From assembly GCA_016936615.1 (NCBI GenBank), contig JAFGXN010000147.1:1-35467 (forward strand): 35,467 nt of DNA. The letters run 5' to 3'. A program made the position numbers and the translations under genes. Below, in pieces: positions 15,488 to 24,568 of this stretch. The stretch's first letter is position 1. Each line of letters starts with the position of its first letter. The notes beneath the pieces are model-generated. The model had not been told where the DNA came from and searched no databases. It saw only the letters and a list, made by a program, of their open reading frames with translations. This stretch comes from Spirochaetales bacterium. Lineage in GTDB: Bacteria > Spirochaetota > Spirochaetia > JAFGXN01.

Positions 15488-17391
15488 TATATGAAGCTAA
15501 TCCAATTGCTGTTGTAATTTTTATCTCTTTTGTTGCTTTTGTACTTGGTTTGTCTTTTTATTTTGGAAAAAAAGGTTCCTCTGCAAAAAGTTATTTTGCT
15601 GCTGGTGGAGAGATTCACTGGGGTGTTAATGGTGTAGCATTTGCTGGTGATTATTTGTCTGCGGCTTCGTTCCTTGGAATTTGTGGAATGATTGCGGTTG
15701 CTGGTTATGATGGGTTCCTATATTCAATCGGTTATCTTGCAGGTTGGATGGTCGCGATGTTTGTTGTTGCTGAACCTATGAAACGACTTGGTAAATATAC
15801 CTTTGCAGATGCTTTAGATGCAAAATTTAACTCTAAGGGTATTCAGTTAATGGCAGGAATAAGTACGCTTATTGTCTCTATCTTTTATCTGATTCCTCAG
15901 ATGGTTGGAGCAGGTGTTCTGGTTACGCCGTTGCTTGGATTACCACATTATGCTGGCGTTATAATTGTTGGTGTTGTTGTTACAATAATTGTCTCAACTG
16001 CGGGAATGAAGTCTACAACCTATGTTCAATTTCTCAAAGGTGCCTTGCTTTTGATTTTTTCCACAATTCTTGTAATTATTGTTCTTATAAATGGATTTAA
16101 GACTAAGCCTTCTGATGATTTTCATCAGTATATTACTTTAACTCCTTCAATCGAGAATGGGGCTGTTGTAGGCGTAGAAGAGGCTGAGTATAGCTTTGTT
16201 AAGCAGATTGAGGTTGGTTCTACTTCTTTTATTAAAATTATGAATGAGAAAGGTCCTCGCTGGTGGGAGCTTCGAGAAGATAATGGAAGCTACTCTTTAG
16301 TCGAGACATTGACTATAGAGTCTACTCCCGAAGTTGATCTCTTTAACGGTCTACCAAAAGAGGCTGGTGCTTTTTATTCTGTAGGTAGTGCAAGTCGCTT
16401 ATTTAAGAATGGTGTTGAAGTTCAAGCAACTGGAGCCCTTGGTATTTTTGGCTTTTTTAAGGTTATAAACGATAGTGAGATTATTCGATATAAAAAAGTT
16501 CAATTTTCAGACAGTGATAATTCTGTGATGCTTTGGCATCAGGTCATCACTCCTGGTAATGAGGTTCTCAGACCTGGACTCAAATTCCCTCTTGATAAGG
16601 AAAAAGGAGCAACTCCTGCTGATAAGTTAAATTTCATCTCATTGATGTTGGCTCTTTTCTTTGGAACAGCAGCCTTACCACATATCTTGATTCGATATTA
16701 TACTGTATCAACTCCAAGTGCTGCTCGTAAGTCTACGATTGTTGCGATCGCGGGAATTGGACTTTTTTACATATTAACAATGTATATGGGATTTGGTGCT
16801 ATGTTTAACGGTGTTATGGATGTCCAGGATGGAAATATGGCTGCACCGCTGTTAGCAAAGCATTTCGGCGTAGTTCTTTTTGCGATTATTTCTGCAATTG
16901 CTTTTGCTACAATTCTAGGAACAGTTAGTGGTCTTATCGTTGCCTCTTCTGGCGCTGTTGCTCATGACCTTGTCGATAAGTTTATGGGTAAGCAGATGAC
17001 AGATAAGGTTAAGGTTCTAGTTGGAAAGGGAGCAGCAATTGTTGTTGGAATTATTGCTATTGCTCTGGGAATCCTCTTTGAGGGAATGAATGTTGCGTAT
17101 CTTGTAGGCTGGGCATTTGCTGTTGCTGCATCTGCGAATTTGCCGTCGATATTAATGTTATTGTTCTGGAAGAGAACCACCTCTGTTGGTATAATCGCAT
17201 CTATCACGACAGGAATTATCACTTCAATGGGAATTATTCTACTATCATCAAGTATGTTTGCTAAATATGGACTTGATCCTGCTTCAGCTCCTTTTCCAAT
17301 TGATAATCCAGCAATTTTTTCAATCCCGCTAAGTTTCTTGGCATTGATTATTGGATCACTTCTCACGCAAAAGAAGAAATCTGTAGCATAA
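15484..17391 (+). CDS. Sodium:solute symporter, ActP-like (probable acetate or other monocarboxylate uptake)
   Basis: This 635-residue SSS-family transporter has about 13 membrane spans. Family features are SAKSYFAAGGEIHWGVNGVA, GDYLSAASFLGICG, KRLGKYTFADALDAKF and AAGMK-like STAGMKSTTYVQFLKG. ATILGTVSGLIVASSGAVAHDL carries the sodium-site region. Compared with E. coli ActP (about 550) it has a polar insertion of roughly 150 residues at about 205-375, including GPRWWELREDNGSYSLVE, which must form an extracytoplasmic or large loop domain; such insertions occur in ActP relatives of other phyla. The DUF485 partner in front supports the ActP group. With ackA five kilobases away, acetate is the most natural substrate, but other monocarboxylates are possible. 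Confidence 0.88.
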   Translation: MIYEANPIAVVIFISFVAFVLGLSFYFGKKGSSAKSYFAAGGEIHWGVNGVAFAGDYLSAASFLGICGMIAVAGYDGFLYSIGYLAGWMVAMFVVAEPMKRLGKYTFADALDAKFNSKGIQLMAGISTLIVSIFYLIPQMVGAGVLVTPLLGLPHYAGVIIVGVVVTIIVSTAGMKSTTYVQFLKGALLLIFSTILVIIVLINGFKTKPSDDFHQYITLTPSIENGAVVGVEEAEYSFVKQIEVGSTSFIKIMNEKGPRWWELREDNGSYSLVETLTIESTPEVDLFNGLPKEAGAFYSVGSASRLFKNGVEVQATGALGIFGFFKVINDSEIIRYKKVQFSDSDNSVMLWHQVITPGNEVLRPGLKFPLDKEKGATPADKLNFISLMLALFFGTAALPHILIRYYTVSTPSAARKSTIVAIAGIGLFYILTMYMGFGAMFNGVMDVQDGNMAAPLLAKHFGVVLFAIISAIAFATILGTVSGLIVASSGAVAHDLVDKFMGKQMTDKVKVLVGKGAAIVVGIIAIALGILFEGMNVAYLVGWAFAVAASANLPSILMLLFWKRTTSVGIIASITTGIITSMGIILLSSSMFAKYGLDPASAPFPIDNPAIFSIPLSFLALIIGSLLTQKKKSVA

Positions 17392-17395
17392 TATT

Positions 17396-17424
17396 ATAGC
17401 CTCTGCTAGTCAGAGGCTATTTTA
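17396..17424 (+). terminator. Terminator of the symporter operon
   Basis: The perfect 10-bp stem ATAGCCTCTG (17396-17405) / CAGAGGCTAT (17411-17420) with loop CTAGT and a short T-run directly follows the symporter stop. Confidence 0.85.
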
Positions 17425-17430
17425 AATAAA

Positions 17431-17898
17431 ATGAAAGAGAAAAAACAGTTATTTTTTATAAACCAAAAGAAACATTCTCAGAAACAAGTTTATTTTTTAC
17501 TTGAAAATCTCTCTAAGCATGAAAATTTGGAGACATTTGGTGGTGCTTTGTTTAAATACCGCTATGATGGCAATCACCACTTCTCATTTGTTCCTTGTAT
17601 TGTAGATGGTGAGCGTGGATATCACTATAATCTAAAGCTTCGCGGAGATGACTGGGGTTCAATTATTGGTACAATAAATGCTAACGGAGAGATTCAGCTG
17701 ATAGTGAAGCCTCCGATTTTACCATTAACTGAAGATGTTCTTGCTCTGTATAAGGTCCAATTCCGGGAATTTTCAAATTTTTTCCTTAAAAATGGATATT
17801 CAGGCGAGGGTAAGTTAACAGAGATTACGACAAACTTGCTGATCCAAGCGGATCTGACAGACAGGGAGGTTCACCTGCTGTCAGAGTTGCTTGACTAA
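17431..17898 (+). CDS. Cytosolic protein of unknown function
   Basis: This encodes 155 residues with no signal peptide or membrane span. The middle is beta-rich and aromatic (GGALFKYRYDGNHHFSFVPC, GYHYNLKLRGDDWGSIIGTI, GEIQLIVKPPILPL) and the C-terminus helical. No family is recognised. The ATG comes 10 bases after the symporter terminator stem and has no ribosome-binding site or clear promoter, so it may depend on readthrough. Its TAA overlaps the TAG of the convergent zinc-ribbon gene in the four bases CTAA. Confidence 0.6.
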   Translation: MKEKKQLFFINQKKHSQKQVYFLLENLSKHENLETFGGALFKYRYDGNHHFSFVPCIVDGERGYHYNLKLRGDDWGSIIGTINANGEIQLIVKPPILPLTEDVLALYKVQFREFSNFFLKNGYSGEGKLTEITTNLLIQADLTDREVHLLSELLD

Positions 17899-18986
17899 GA
17901 GATGAAAAAGTTATTGTATAGCAGAAAGACGCCAGCGCCAATTGCAGCGAGTGTTAGTATCGAAGCTGCTGTAATCTTTATCCACGACCAAGGTCGTCCG
18001 CCCTGAACCTCGCCAGTTCGAGCATTTACCAGAAATTGATAGACTTTCTCTTTGTATCTGTATGAACTTATCCATGTCGGCAGGAGAATGTGCTTGTATG
18101 TGGTGTTTGAATAACTGATATCGTAGCTGCTAATTCTCTGTACATCACCGCCTATGTCGTGTCGGATTTCAGTTTCGATTGCTGGTTCCATCTTTGTCTC
18201 TGCAAATGAAAATGCTGAGGGCAGGTCGATTTTATATTTTTCCATCTCGTAGCCAAAGACGTAGTCGGTTGTAAATGATTCAAGCTTGTCAAGGTCCCAC
18301 GGTTCAAGCTTGTTTGCGTATTCCATTACTACTGATTCGCTTGCAGGTATAAGAATATCGTCGAAGGAGTTATAAACACTGCCACTTGCATTCCACCAAC
18401 GTGTATGCTGAACACGTCGTGTACGACGCTCAGTCTTACCATTTACTCTAACTGTGTAATGTTCTGTTGTGTAGTAATGCTCGCCACGTTCCCCAGTGTA
18501 TTCTGTGTAAGTATCAGTATCAAATGTCCAGTAGGGAAGATACATTCCTTGAAGTTTATCACTTTTAGCCTGTTTTTTGAGATCATTTGGGGCAAACCAT
18601 CGCTTAGACAGCCAGTGCTTAAAGTTAGATTCTGCGTTTGCCTTCTCAATTGCAAAGGGTAGAATCCCATGAGGCTTGATCATCCGCATTGATTCTGCAT
18701 GTCCGACAAGATTTGTCGCGCAGAAAGGGCATTCTCCAGCTATCTTACTGTCTGGAAAGACTATCTCTGCGGCGCAGGAGGGACATTTCACGACTGTCTG
18801 CTCAATTGTCTGCTCATTTGAGAGATTTTTCAGCGCAGCACGGTAGTCTAGCTCCATAATCATCTTGCTGGATTTCTCGACAGCATATTCCTGTCCGCAG
18901 GATTCACATCTTAGTTGCTGGGAGGTAGAGTTGAAGACAAGACCACCGCCGCAGCCCTGGCATTTTCGTGTTATTTTATCTGACAT
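17895..18986 (-). CDS. Double zinc-ribbon membrane-anchored protein, partner of the SPFH protein
   Basis: This encodes 363 residues. Two zinc ribbons stand at the N-terminus: Cys9, Cys12, Cys27, Cys30 (CQGCGG, CESCGQ) and Cys68, Cys71, Cys86, Cys89 (CPSC, CPFC). A mixed alpha/beta region with a tyrosine- and aromatic-rich middle follows (GMYLPYWTFDTDTYTEYTGE). A single C-terminal membrane span lies at about 337-357. Proteins of this build are encoded beside SPFH/virion-core-like proteins in many bacteria (compare B. subtilis ydjI and neighbours). The ATG has GAGG upstream and lies 11 bases after the SPFH gene, so the two form an operon. A role at the membrane with the SPFH scaffold is inferred from linkage only. 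Confidence 0.8.
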   Translation of the reverse strand: MSDKITRKCQGCGGGLVFNSTSQQLRCESCGQEYAVEKSSKMIMELDYRAALKNLSNEQTIEQTVVKCPSCAAEIVFPDSKIAGECPFCATNLVGHAESMRMIKPHGILPFAIEKANAESNFKHWLSKRWFAPNDLKKQAKSDKLQGMYLPYWTFDTDTYTEYTGERGEHYYTTEHYTVRVNGKTERRTRRVQHTRWWNASGSVYNSFDDILIPASESVVMEYANKLEPWDLDKLESFTTDYVFGYEMEKYKIDLPSAFSFAETKMEPAIETEIRHDIGGDVQRISSYDISYSNTTYKHILLPTWISSYRYKEKVYQFLVNARTGEVQGGRPWSWIKITAASILTLAAIGAGVFLLYNNFFIS

Positions 18987-18997
18987 AGTTTCCTCGA

Positions 18998-20092
18998 TTA
19001 TTGAATTGGTGGCGGAACCATCTTAAACAGATTGGTCATCTCAGGGATAGATTCTGCAGCAGCCCATTGAGCCATCCCCTGAGTCCACACAAGTGTCGCA
19101 CCAGTAATCTCGCCGGAAGCAATCTTACTTTGAATCAGGTTCATATTAAAAGGGCCAGTCTGCTGACCATTTACAGCCACAAAAAAGCTCTTCTCTGCGA
19201 TAGGCGGCGGAACTGCTGCGCCTGCGCCCTGGTTCTGATTAGCAAATGATCCCGCCATCTGGTTCGCCATTGCAAATCCCATCCCCATGCCCATACCGCC
19301 GGCAGCCATTCCGCTCGGATTATTCGCAGCGTCGCCAATTGCATTTGCAGTCTGGAATTGAGTGAATTTCTGCATATCACCGACAATCCCCATGCTAGTC
19401 CGCTTGTCAAGCATCTCGTTGACAGAGTCAGGCAGGGTAATATTTTCAATATGAAAAGATCTAAGATCTATTCCGTAGCCAAGAAATTCCTTGTAGAGCT
19501 TAGTCTGTGCCATGTTGCTCAATTCATCATACTGTGCAGCAAGGTCAAGTGCCGGAATCTTCGCTTCGCCAAGCAAATCTGAAAATCTTGTTAAAATCAC
19601 AGTCCGCAGATGGCTAAGAATCCCCTCAGTCGTGAAATTCTCACTAGTTCCGGCAATCTCCTTAATCATAAGCGAAGGATTTTCTACCTTTGCAGAGAAA
19701 TTACCACGCGCACGGATTCTTATAGGCCCGAACTCAGGATCTCTCAACATAATCGGAGAGGTAGTTCCCCATTTCAAATCAGTAAATCTTTTTGTGCTGA
19801 CAAAAAAGACATCAGCCTTGAACGGACTCTTGAAACCATATTTCCAGCCTTGCAAGGTTGAAAGGATAGGAAGATTCTCAGTCTCAAGCTCATACATCCC
19901 AGGCTCAAAGACATCTGCAATTTTTCCCTTATCCATAAAAATAGCAACCTGCGACTCACGGACAATCAGCTTCGCGCCATTCTTAATCTCATTGTTGTAG
20001 CGTTCAAATTTATAAACAATCGTATCTTGAGAGTTATCAATCCACTCAATAATATCAATAAATTCGCCTTTTAACTTATCAAATAATCCCAT
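18998..20092 (-). CDS. SPFH-domain protein with C-terminal GYF_2 domain
   Basis: This encodes 364 residues. The SPFH (band-7/virion-core-like, YdjI-type) domain spans about 25-240, opening with QDTIVYKFERYNNEIKNGAK and including ESQVAIFMDKGKIADVFEPG, FKADVFFVSTKRFTDLKWGT and IRARGNFSAKV. A Gly/Met/Ala-rich linker covers about 245-295 (GGMGMGMGFAMANQMAG). A GYF_2 domain at about 303-357 (FFVAVNGQQTGPFNMNLIQS, VWTQGMAQWAAA) is a peptide-binding module often appended to this family. There is no transmembrane span, so membrane contact may come from the partner downstream. GAGGAG precedes the ATG. It is divergent from the sulfatase gene. Confidence 0.9.
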   Translation of the reverse strand: MGLFDKLKGEFIDIIEWIDNSQDTIVYKFERYNNEIKNGAKLIVRESQVAIFMDKGKIADVFEPGMYELETENLPILSTLQGWKYGFKSPFKADVFFVSTKRFTDLKWGTTSPIMLRDPEFGPIRIRARGNFSAKVENPSLMIKEIAGTSENFTTEGILSHLRTVILTRFSDLLGEAKIPALDLAAQYDELSNMAQTKLYKEFLGYGIDLRSFHIENITLPDSVNEMLDKRTSMGIVGDMQKFTQFQTANAIGDAANNPSGMAAGGMGMGMGFAMANQMAGSFANQNQGAGAAVPPPIAEKSFFVAVNGQQTGPFNMNLIQSKIASGEITGATLVWTQGMAQWAAAESIPEMTNLFKMVPPPIQ

Positions 20093-20145
20093 ACATTTCT
20101 CCTCAAAGCATTTTACAGTGAAAAACGCCCATTATCAATGATTTA

Positions 20146-20186
20146 TGCTGAAAAAAAGCTGTTTTTGCTGAAAATCGTGTTATAAT
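20146..20186 (+). promoter_or_regulatory. Sulfatase promoter with two direct repeats
   Basis: An extended -10, TGTTATAAT (20178-20186), lacks a good -35. Instead TGCTGAAAA occurs twice, at 20146-20154 and 20166-20174, exactly 20 bases apart (two helical turns). That is the usual pattern of an activator site replacing the -35. A ribosome-binding site (GGAG) and the ATG at 20210 follow. Confidence 0.45.
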
Positions 20187-20209
20187 TTTTAACGAAAATT
20201 GGAGAATTT

Positions 20210-21838
20210 ATGAGAGTCAGAAAATCTTTGTTAACTGGTGGACTTGCCACAGCAATGTGCCTATCTGCAGCCTTACCATCTTATGCGAATAAGAGTGATA
20301 ACTTTGAAATTGAGGTTGATTTAGATGCTTTAGCAAGAAAAAAATCATACCTCGAGGAGCTTGAAAATTTTTCCCCGAAAAAAGCGGGACAGCCTAATGT
20401 GATTGTTCTGCTAGCTGATGATCTTGGCTACACCGATACTGATCTCTATTCAAATCTTGGCTGCAATGTGAAGACTCCGAATCTCAGGAGGCTTGCTGAG
20501 AGTGGTGTCTTGTGCACCAACGGCTATAGTTCAGCGCCGATTAGCAGTCCATCACGCGCCGGGCTTATCACAGGCCGAAATCAGCAACGGTTCGGCTTTG
20601 AGTATAGGATTGCGACTTTGTATCCGCATACCAAAGGATTTAAGAAATTTGCAGCAAAGCATGTTAATCTTGGCGAGCTTCATATGAATGATTATGAGAG
20701 TTATCCGACATTGAGGCAGATGAAGCAGCAGGGCTTGCCAGAGTCTGAGATTACAATGGCTGAAATTTTGAAGGCAAGTGGCTATTCCACAGCGATGATT
20801 GGAAAGTGGGATCTAGGCTACCGTGGGAATATGCTGCCTGAGAAGATGGGATTTGATTATTCTTACGACTTTCTTGAGGCTTTTACCTTGTTTGCGAAGG
20901 AGTCGGACAAGGATATTGTCAACAGCTATCAGGACAATTACCAGGACAAGTATATCTGGAGCCGCAAGCGGATGGGCACTTGTGCAATCAGGCGGCAGGG
21001 TAAGCGGATTGTCGAGAAGGAGTATCTGACTTTTGCTAAGGCTCGTGAGGCTATAAACTTTATTGATGAGAAAAAAGCTGATCCATTCTATATGTTTTTG
21101 TCGTTCAGTGCGCCACACACGCCTTTCCAGGCGCCACGTCGTTATTATAATATGTTCCCAGAGGTCAAGGACCATAACAAAAGGGTCTATTATGCGATGA
21201 TTAAGGCATTAGACGATGCAATTGGTGATATTCTGGATAAACTTGAGCGTGAAGATCTGCTTGAGAATACCCTGATCTTCTTTGCAAGTGATAATGGCGG
21301 AGCTGAATATACTGGCGCGACTGAGAATTATCCGCTTAAAGCAGGCAAATTCTCAAACTTCGAAGGGGCTATCAGGGTTCCATACATTGTGTCGTGGCCT
21401 AAAATGTTAGACGGCGGAAGAGTCTACGAGAAGCCAGTATCGACGCTGGATTTCTTTGTGACTGCGGCTAGAGCTGCAGGTGTCGGGGCGCTTCCGGGAG
21501 ACCGCACCTATGACGGGCAAGACCTGTTGCCGCATCTTGCAGTCAACGCGGCGGGGGAGCCTCATAAGGCATTATTCTGGCGGGCAGCCTATAACAAGTA
21601 TGTTCGAAGTGGAGACTGGAAGTTAATTATGGACGAGAAGCACGGCAAATTCATGCTGTATAATTTGTCTGATGATATTACTGAGAGCAAGAACCTCTAC
21701 GAACAGATGCCACAGAAGGCGGCTGAGCTTAAAGCCCTCTATGATGAGTGGGAAAAAGGTACAATCCCGCCGCTGTGGCCCTATCTGATGGATTATCACT
21801 ATGAGGTAGATGGCGAAACATTCTATTACGCGTTATGA
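20210..21838 (+). CDS. Exported serine-type sulfatase
   Basis: This encodes 542 residues with a signal peptide (cleaved near PSYA). The alkaline-phosphatase-like sulfatase fold is shown by VLLADDLGYTD, with metal ligands Asp70 and Asp71. The modification motif is SSPSRAGLITGR, with Ser112 at the position converted to formylglycine. Further marks are MIGKWDLG, FSAPHTPFQAP, FFASDNGGAEYTG and the C-terminal LYNLSDDITESKNLYEQMPQ. Because the motif begins with Ser, not Cys, maturation requires an anaerobic radical-SAM sulfatase-maturating enzyme encoded elsewhere. Likely substrates are sulfated host or dietary glycans. It is divergent from the SPFH operon and convergent with the GH116 gene. Its base composition looks more GC-rich than the genes around asnS. 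Confidence 0.93.
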   Translation: MRVRKSLLTGGLATAMCLSAALPSYANKSDNFEIEVDLDALARKKSYLEELENFSPKKAGQPNVIVLLADDLGYTDTDLYSNLGCNVKTPNLRRLAESGVLCTNGYSSAPISSPSRAGLITGRNQQRFGFEYRIATLYPHTKGFKKFAAKHVNLGELHMNDYESYPTLRQMKQQGLPESEITMAEILKASGYSTAMIGKWDLGYRGNMLPEKMGFDYSYDFLEAFTLFAKESDKDIVNSYQDNYQDKYIWSRKRMGTCAIRRQGKRIVEKEYLTFAKAREAINFIDEKKADPFYMFLSFSAPHTPFQAPRRYYNMFPEVKDHNKRVYYAMIKALDDAIGDILDKLEREDLLENTLIFFASDNGGAEYTGATENYPLKAGKFSNFEGAIRVPYIVSWPKMLDGGRVYEKPVSTLDFFVTAARAAGVGALPGDRTYDGQDLLPHLAVNAAGEPHKALFWRAAYNKYVRSGDWKLIMDEKHGKFMLYNLSDDITESKNLYEQMPQKAAELKALYDEWEKGTIPPLWPYLMDYHYEVDGETFYYAL

Positions 21839-21874
21839 AAAATTTATAAGAATTGTTATGAAAATTTTTGTATG

Positions 21875-21907
21875 AAAAAAGGCTGTCCGAGGACAGCCTT
21901 AAATTTT
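21875..21907 (-). terminator. GH116 gene terminator (copy 1 of a repeated hairpin)
   Basis: The stem AAGGCTGTC (21879-21887) / GACAGCCTT (21892-21900) has a CGAG tetraloop and, on the minus strand, a six-T tail. The 30 bases 21878-21907 recur exactly at 24532-24561. It can also end the convergent sulfatase transcript. Confidence 0.85.
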
Positions 21908-21921
21908 GTAATTTTGATTTA

Positions 21922-24444
21922 TTAGTTTGCTTTAGCCATTGCAGTTGCAGATTCTCCAGCCTTAATATTTACCGCTTCGACCATAAATTCCTTTCCGCCA
22001 GAGATTATCTCTTTTAGATTTATCTCTCCGTGCAAGACTTCTATCCTGATATCGTTACTTGATACAGAAATTTTTCCCCAACTATAACCATTCGACCAGA
22101 AGTAGGAGCCTGGATTATCAGTAATATGCATAATCTGTGAAACAGCACTGTACTGAAAGCCAGTCCAAGCAATGTAGGCACCCCAGCTAGCCATAGCTCT
22201 CGCATAATGGTTACCACACTCAATCTCGTTGAATGGGTTTCGCTTTTTTCCATCAAATCTATCTCTAATATTCTTGATGACTTCAATCGCTTGATCTCTT
22301 TTCCCTTCGTAGATTAACCCAGCAGCAACAGTGTATTCAAATCCAGTCATAACCTCTGTGAAATATGGAAAAGGAAACTCTGGTCTTGAATAAGGATAGG
22401 CAGCCATAAGCAGACCCTTCTCATCTCCAAGCACATAAGATCTCATGACGTTGAAGTGGTCATGAAAATTATCCTTGTAGTTGTATTTTAAGATACTCTC
22501 AAGGGTAGTTGCAATCATCTCTTTATCTGCTAGATACCCTAATCCGCAGACATGTGCAAGGTATTGACCCACAAGCTGATCTACAAGACAGCCGTCACCA
22601 AGCTGAAAGTAGGCATCTTTCTTGTTATCAGGAATTTTATGGACAAAATATTCACCGTTAAAGAGATTTTCTTCCATCCATTTGCTGCCAGAGTTGTAGA
22701 GAACCTCACACTCTTGAGCAAAGTCTGAATCCCCCAGATATTTAGCCATTTCACCACCAGCCTTCAAGGCTCCAAGATACCAGAACCCCATCTGAGGATT
22801 TGGCCCATAGTATTCGACATCCATAGTGTTGTGCTGTTTGCCATCCATGATACCAATCTTCTTTGAATCCCAACCTGAATCCTCCCACGCAAATGCAAGG
22901 GCCTTTTTGATGTTAGGCCAAGAGCTTCGGAGAAAATTGTCATTACCAGAGAGCTGCCAGTCACGATACATCTTGAGAATTGTCCCCATCTGACCATCTG
23001 CTGCTGGAATTCCAGTCCCAAATTTAGCTTTTCGTAGCGGGAGGGCAGCCCGAAAAGACATCTGTCCATTCAATCTCGTCGAATAATTGAACTCCACATC
23101 CCTCATTGACATAGACAGATCCCCGTACAAAAATGGGGTAGCCTGCTCATAATTCCATACATGAGTACATGACCCAAAGCATGATCCAACCTGATCCATA
23201 TTTCCTTCCCAGCCCATCATGTGACCAGAAGGAATTCTAAATACAGTTTGAGTCCTCAGAGTGCTAGTATTAAAAAGCGCAGCCTCCTTGAGAACCTCAG
23301 GAATATCACTTTTTACAAATGTCTCAACAAAGTCAATTGTCTTGCCTTCAAGCATATCAATCTTTGGTTGAGTCTTGATAATTACATCTTTAGCATCTGA
23401 ATATTTGGTTGTATAATAATTTCCTATAGTAGAACCATCAGTATTATTCCATATCTTTCGATTAGGAAAGTGCCATGTAATATAGAATCGAAACGTCTTA
23501 GTCTCATTAGGTAAAAGTTCTTCTTTCACAGCCAAGGAGGCCCAAGGTGTTGCATCATTACCTGATTTTCTATTCTCAAGCTCTCCATTATCTGCAAAAT
23601 CCTCCCAGAAATCTAGCAAAGAGTTGCCCCACCAGAAGTCAAGCCAAGAAGTTCTGTAAGTAACAGACCCAGAATTATCAGTTGATATTGCAATTGAGCC
23701 ATGAGCCCGGTGAGATTTAATAATTCTATCCGAATAGAGATAGAGACCTTTTATCTTGTCGTCTTGGAAAAAACGATTAGAGTTTTTCAGTGCTCCAGTT
23801 GGAACTCTTCCATGACTTGTAACCTTAAACTCTCTACCATCTTGTCCCACAAAATTAGGAATATTCCCCGAGATAGCAACCTCGATATTCTTGTTACTCT
23901 TATTTGTTACCTCATAGGTGAGGACTGCAATTGGAATTCCACTAGAATCTGCATCTCCAGGAATCATCGGATTAAAAGCCTTGATTCGAACACTTACAGG
24001 CGACTCTAGATCATCTAAATTAACAATTCCAAATGGGTATGCAGTATCAAAGCTGACATCTCTGAACCGTGGAATACCATGGCTAGGTGCATATCCCTCC
24101 ATATGCTCATAATTTTTGGTATCAACAGGACCCATTAACCCTCTTGAAAATTTGCTACCATCATCTCTCTTTGCGTAGATACAGAAAAAGGGGATATAAT
24201 TATCTGGTTTATCATATTGAGTTCCATAAAATCCCTTTCCCGGGCTATTCATAATCTCCCAGTCTTGAAACTCTCCATAACCATTGATTGATACCGACCC
24301 AGTTCCAATACCACCAATCGGTAAGGCAATCTTTGATAGATTCTCACCACTGTAAGATTTTAAGAGAGGCCACTCTCTTGCATTTACTGTAAAAAAGCAA
24401 GAAGACAACATAAATACAAATAAATAATTTTTAACTTTATACAT
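21922..24444 (-). CDS. GH116-family glycoside hydrolase (GBA2-like)
   Basis: This 840-residue protein is exported. The signal MYKVKNYLFVFMLSSCFFTVNA can be read as type I (after VNA) or as a lipoprotein (LSSC, Cys16). The N-terminal beta-sandwich carries PIGGIGTGSVSINGYGEFQD, typical of GH116. The C-terminal alpha/alpha6 barrel carries SCTHVWNYEQATPFLYGDLS, where Glu433 is the likely nucleophile, and MDGKQHNTMDVEYYGPNPQ, where Asp542 is the likely acid/base, by analogy with Thermoanaerobacterium GH116 (Glu441, Asp593). GH116 enzymes hydrolyse beta-glucosides, beta-xylosides or N-acetylglucosaminides. AGGAG precedes the ATG. It lies downstream of the DUF5107-TPR gene on the same strand but is separated from it by a terminator. 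Confidence 0.9.
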   Translation of the reverse strand: MYKVKNYLFVFMLSSCFFTVNAREWPLLKSYSGENLSKIALPIGGIGTGSVSINGYGEFQDWEIMNSPGKGFYGTQYDKPDNYIPFFCIYAKRDDGSKFSRGLMGPVDTKNYEHMEGYAPSHGIPRFRDVSFDTAYPFGIVNLDDLESPVSVRIKAFNPMIPGDADSSGIPIAVLTYEVTNKSNKNIEVAISGNIPNFVGQDGREFKVTSHGRVPTGALKNSNRFFQDDKIKGLYLYSDRIIKSHRAHGSIAISTDNSGSVTYRTSWLDFWWGNSLLDFWEDFADNGELENRKSGNDATPWASLAVKEELLPNETKTFRFYITWHFPNRKIWNNTDGSTIGNYYTTKYSDAKDVIIKTQPKIDMLEGKTIDFVETFVKSDIPEVLKEAALFNTSTLRTQTVFRIPSGHMMGWEGNMDQVGSCFGSCTHVWNYEQATPFLYGDLSMSMRDVEFNYSTRLNGQMSFRAALPLRKAKFGTGIPAADGQMGTILKMYRDWQLSGNDNFLRSSWPNIKKALAFAWEDSGWDSKKIGIMDGKQHNTMDVEYYGPNPQMGFWYLGALKAGGEMAKYLGDSDFAQECEVLYNSGSKWMEENLFNGEYFVHKIPDNKKDAYFQLGDGCLVDQLVGQYLAHVCGLGYLADKEMIATTLESILKYNYKDNFHDHFNVMRSYVLGDEKGLLMAAYPYSRPEFPFPYFTEVMTGFEYTVAAGLIYEGKRDQAIEVIKNIRDRFDGKKRNPFNEIECGNHYARAMASWGAYIAWTGFQYSAVSQIMHITDNPGSYFWSNGYSWGKISVSSNDIRIEVLHGEINLKEIISGGKEFMVEAVNIKAGESATAMAKAN

Positions 24445-24528
24445 ATAATCTCCTTTTCCATAATATCAAAAACTCAACGTTTAAGAATTAAGAAATAGTT
24501 AAATAAATATAATTTTTTTCAAAAAAAA

Positions 24529-24561
24529 CAGAAAGGCTGTCCGAGGACAGCCTTAAATTTT
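24529..24561 (-). terminator. DUF5107-TPR gene terminator (copy 2 of the repeated hairpin)
   Basis: This is the same hairpin as at 21875-21907, stem AAGGCTGTC / GACAGCCTT with CGAG loop. On the minus strand it is followed by CTGTTTTTTTT. It separates the DUF5107-TPR gene from GH116. Confidence 0.85.
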
Positions 24562-24568
24562 AGATAAA

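Noticed and set aside
16962-17366. Minus-strand frame of 134 codons opposite the symporter
   Set aside because: It is antisense to conserved symporter helices; no independent evidence.
19512-20000. Plus-strand frame of 162 codons opposite the SPFH gene
   Set aside because: It lies antisense to a clear SPFH domain and has no family features.
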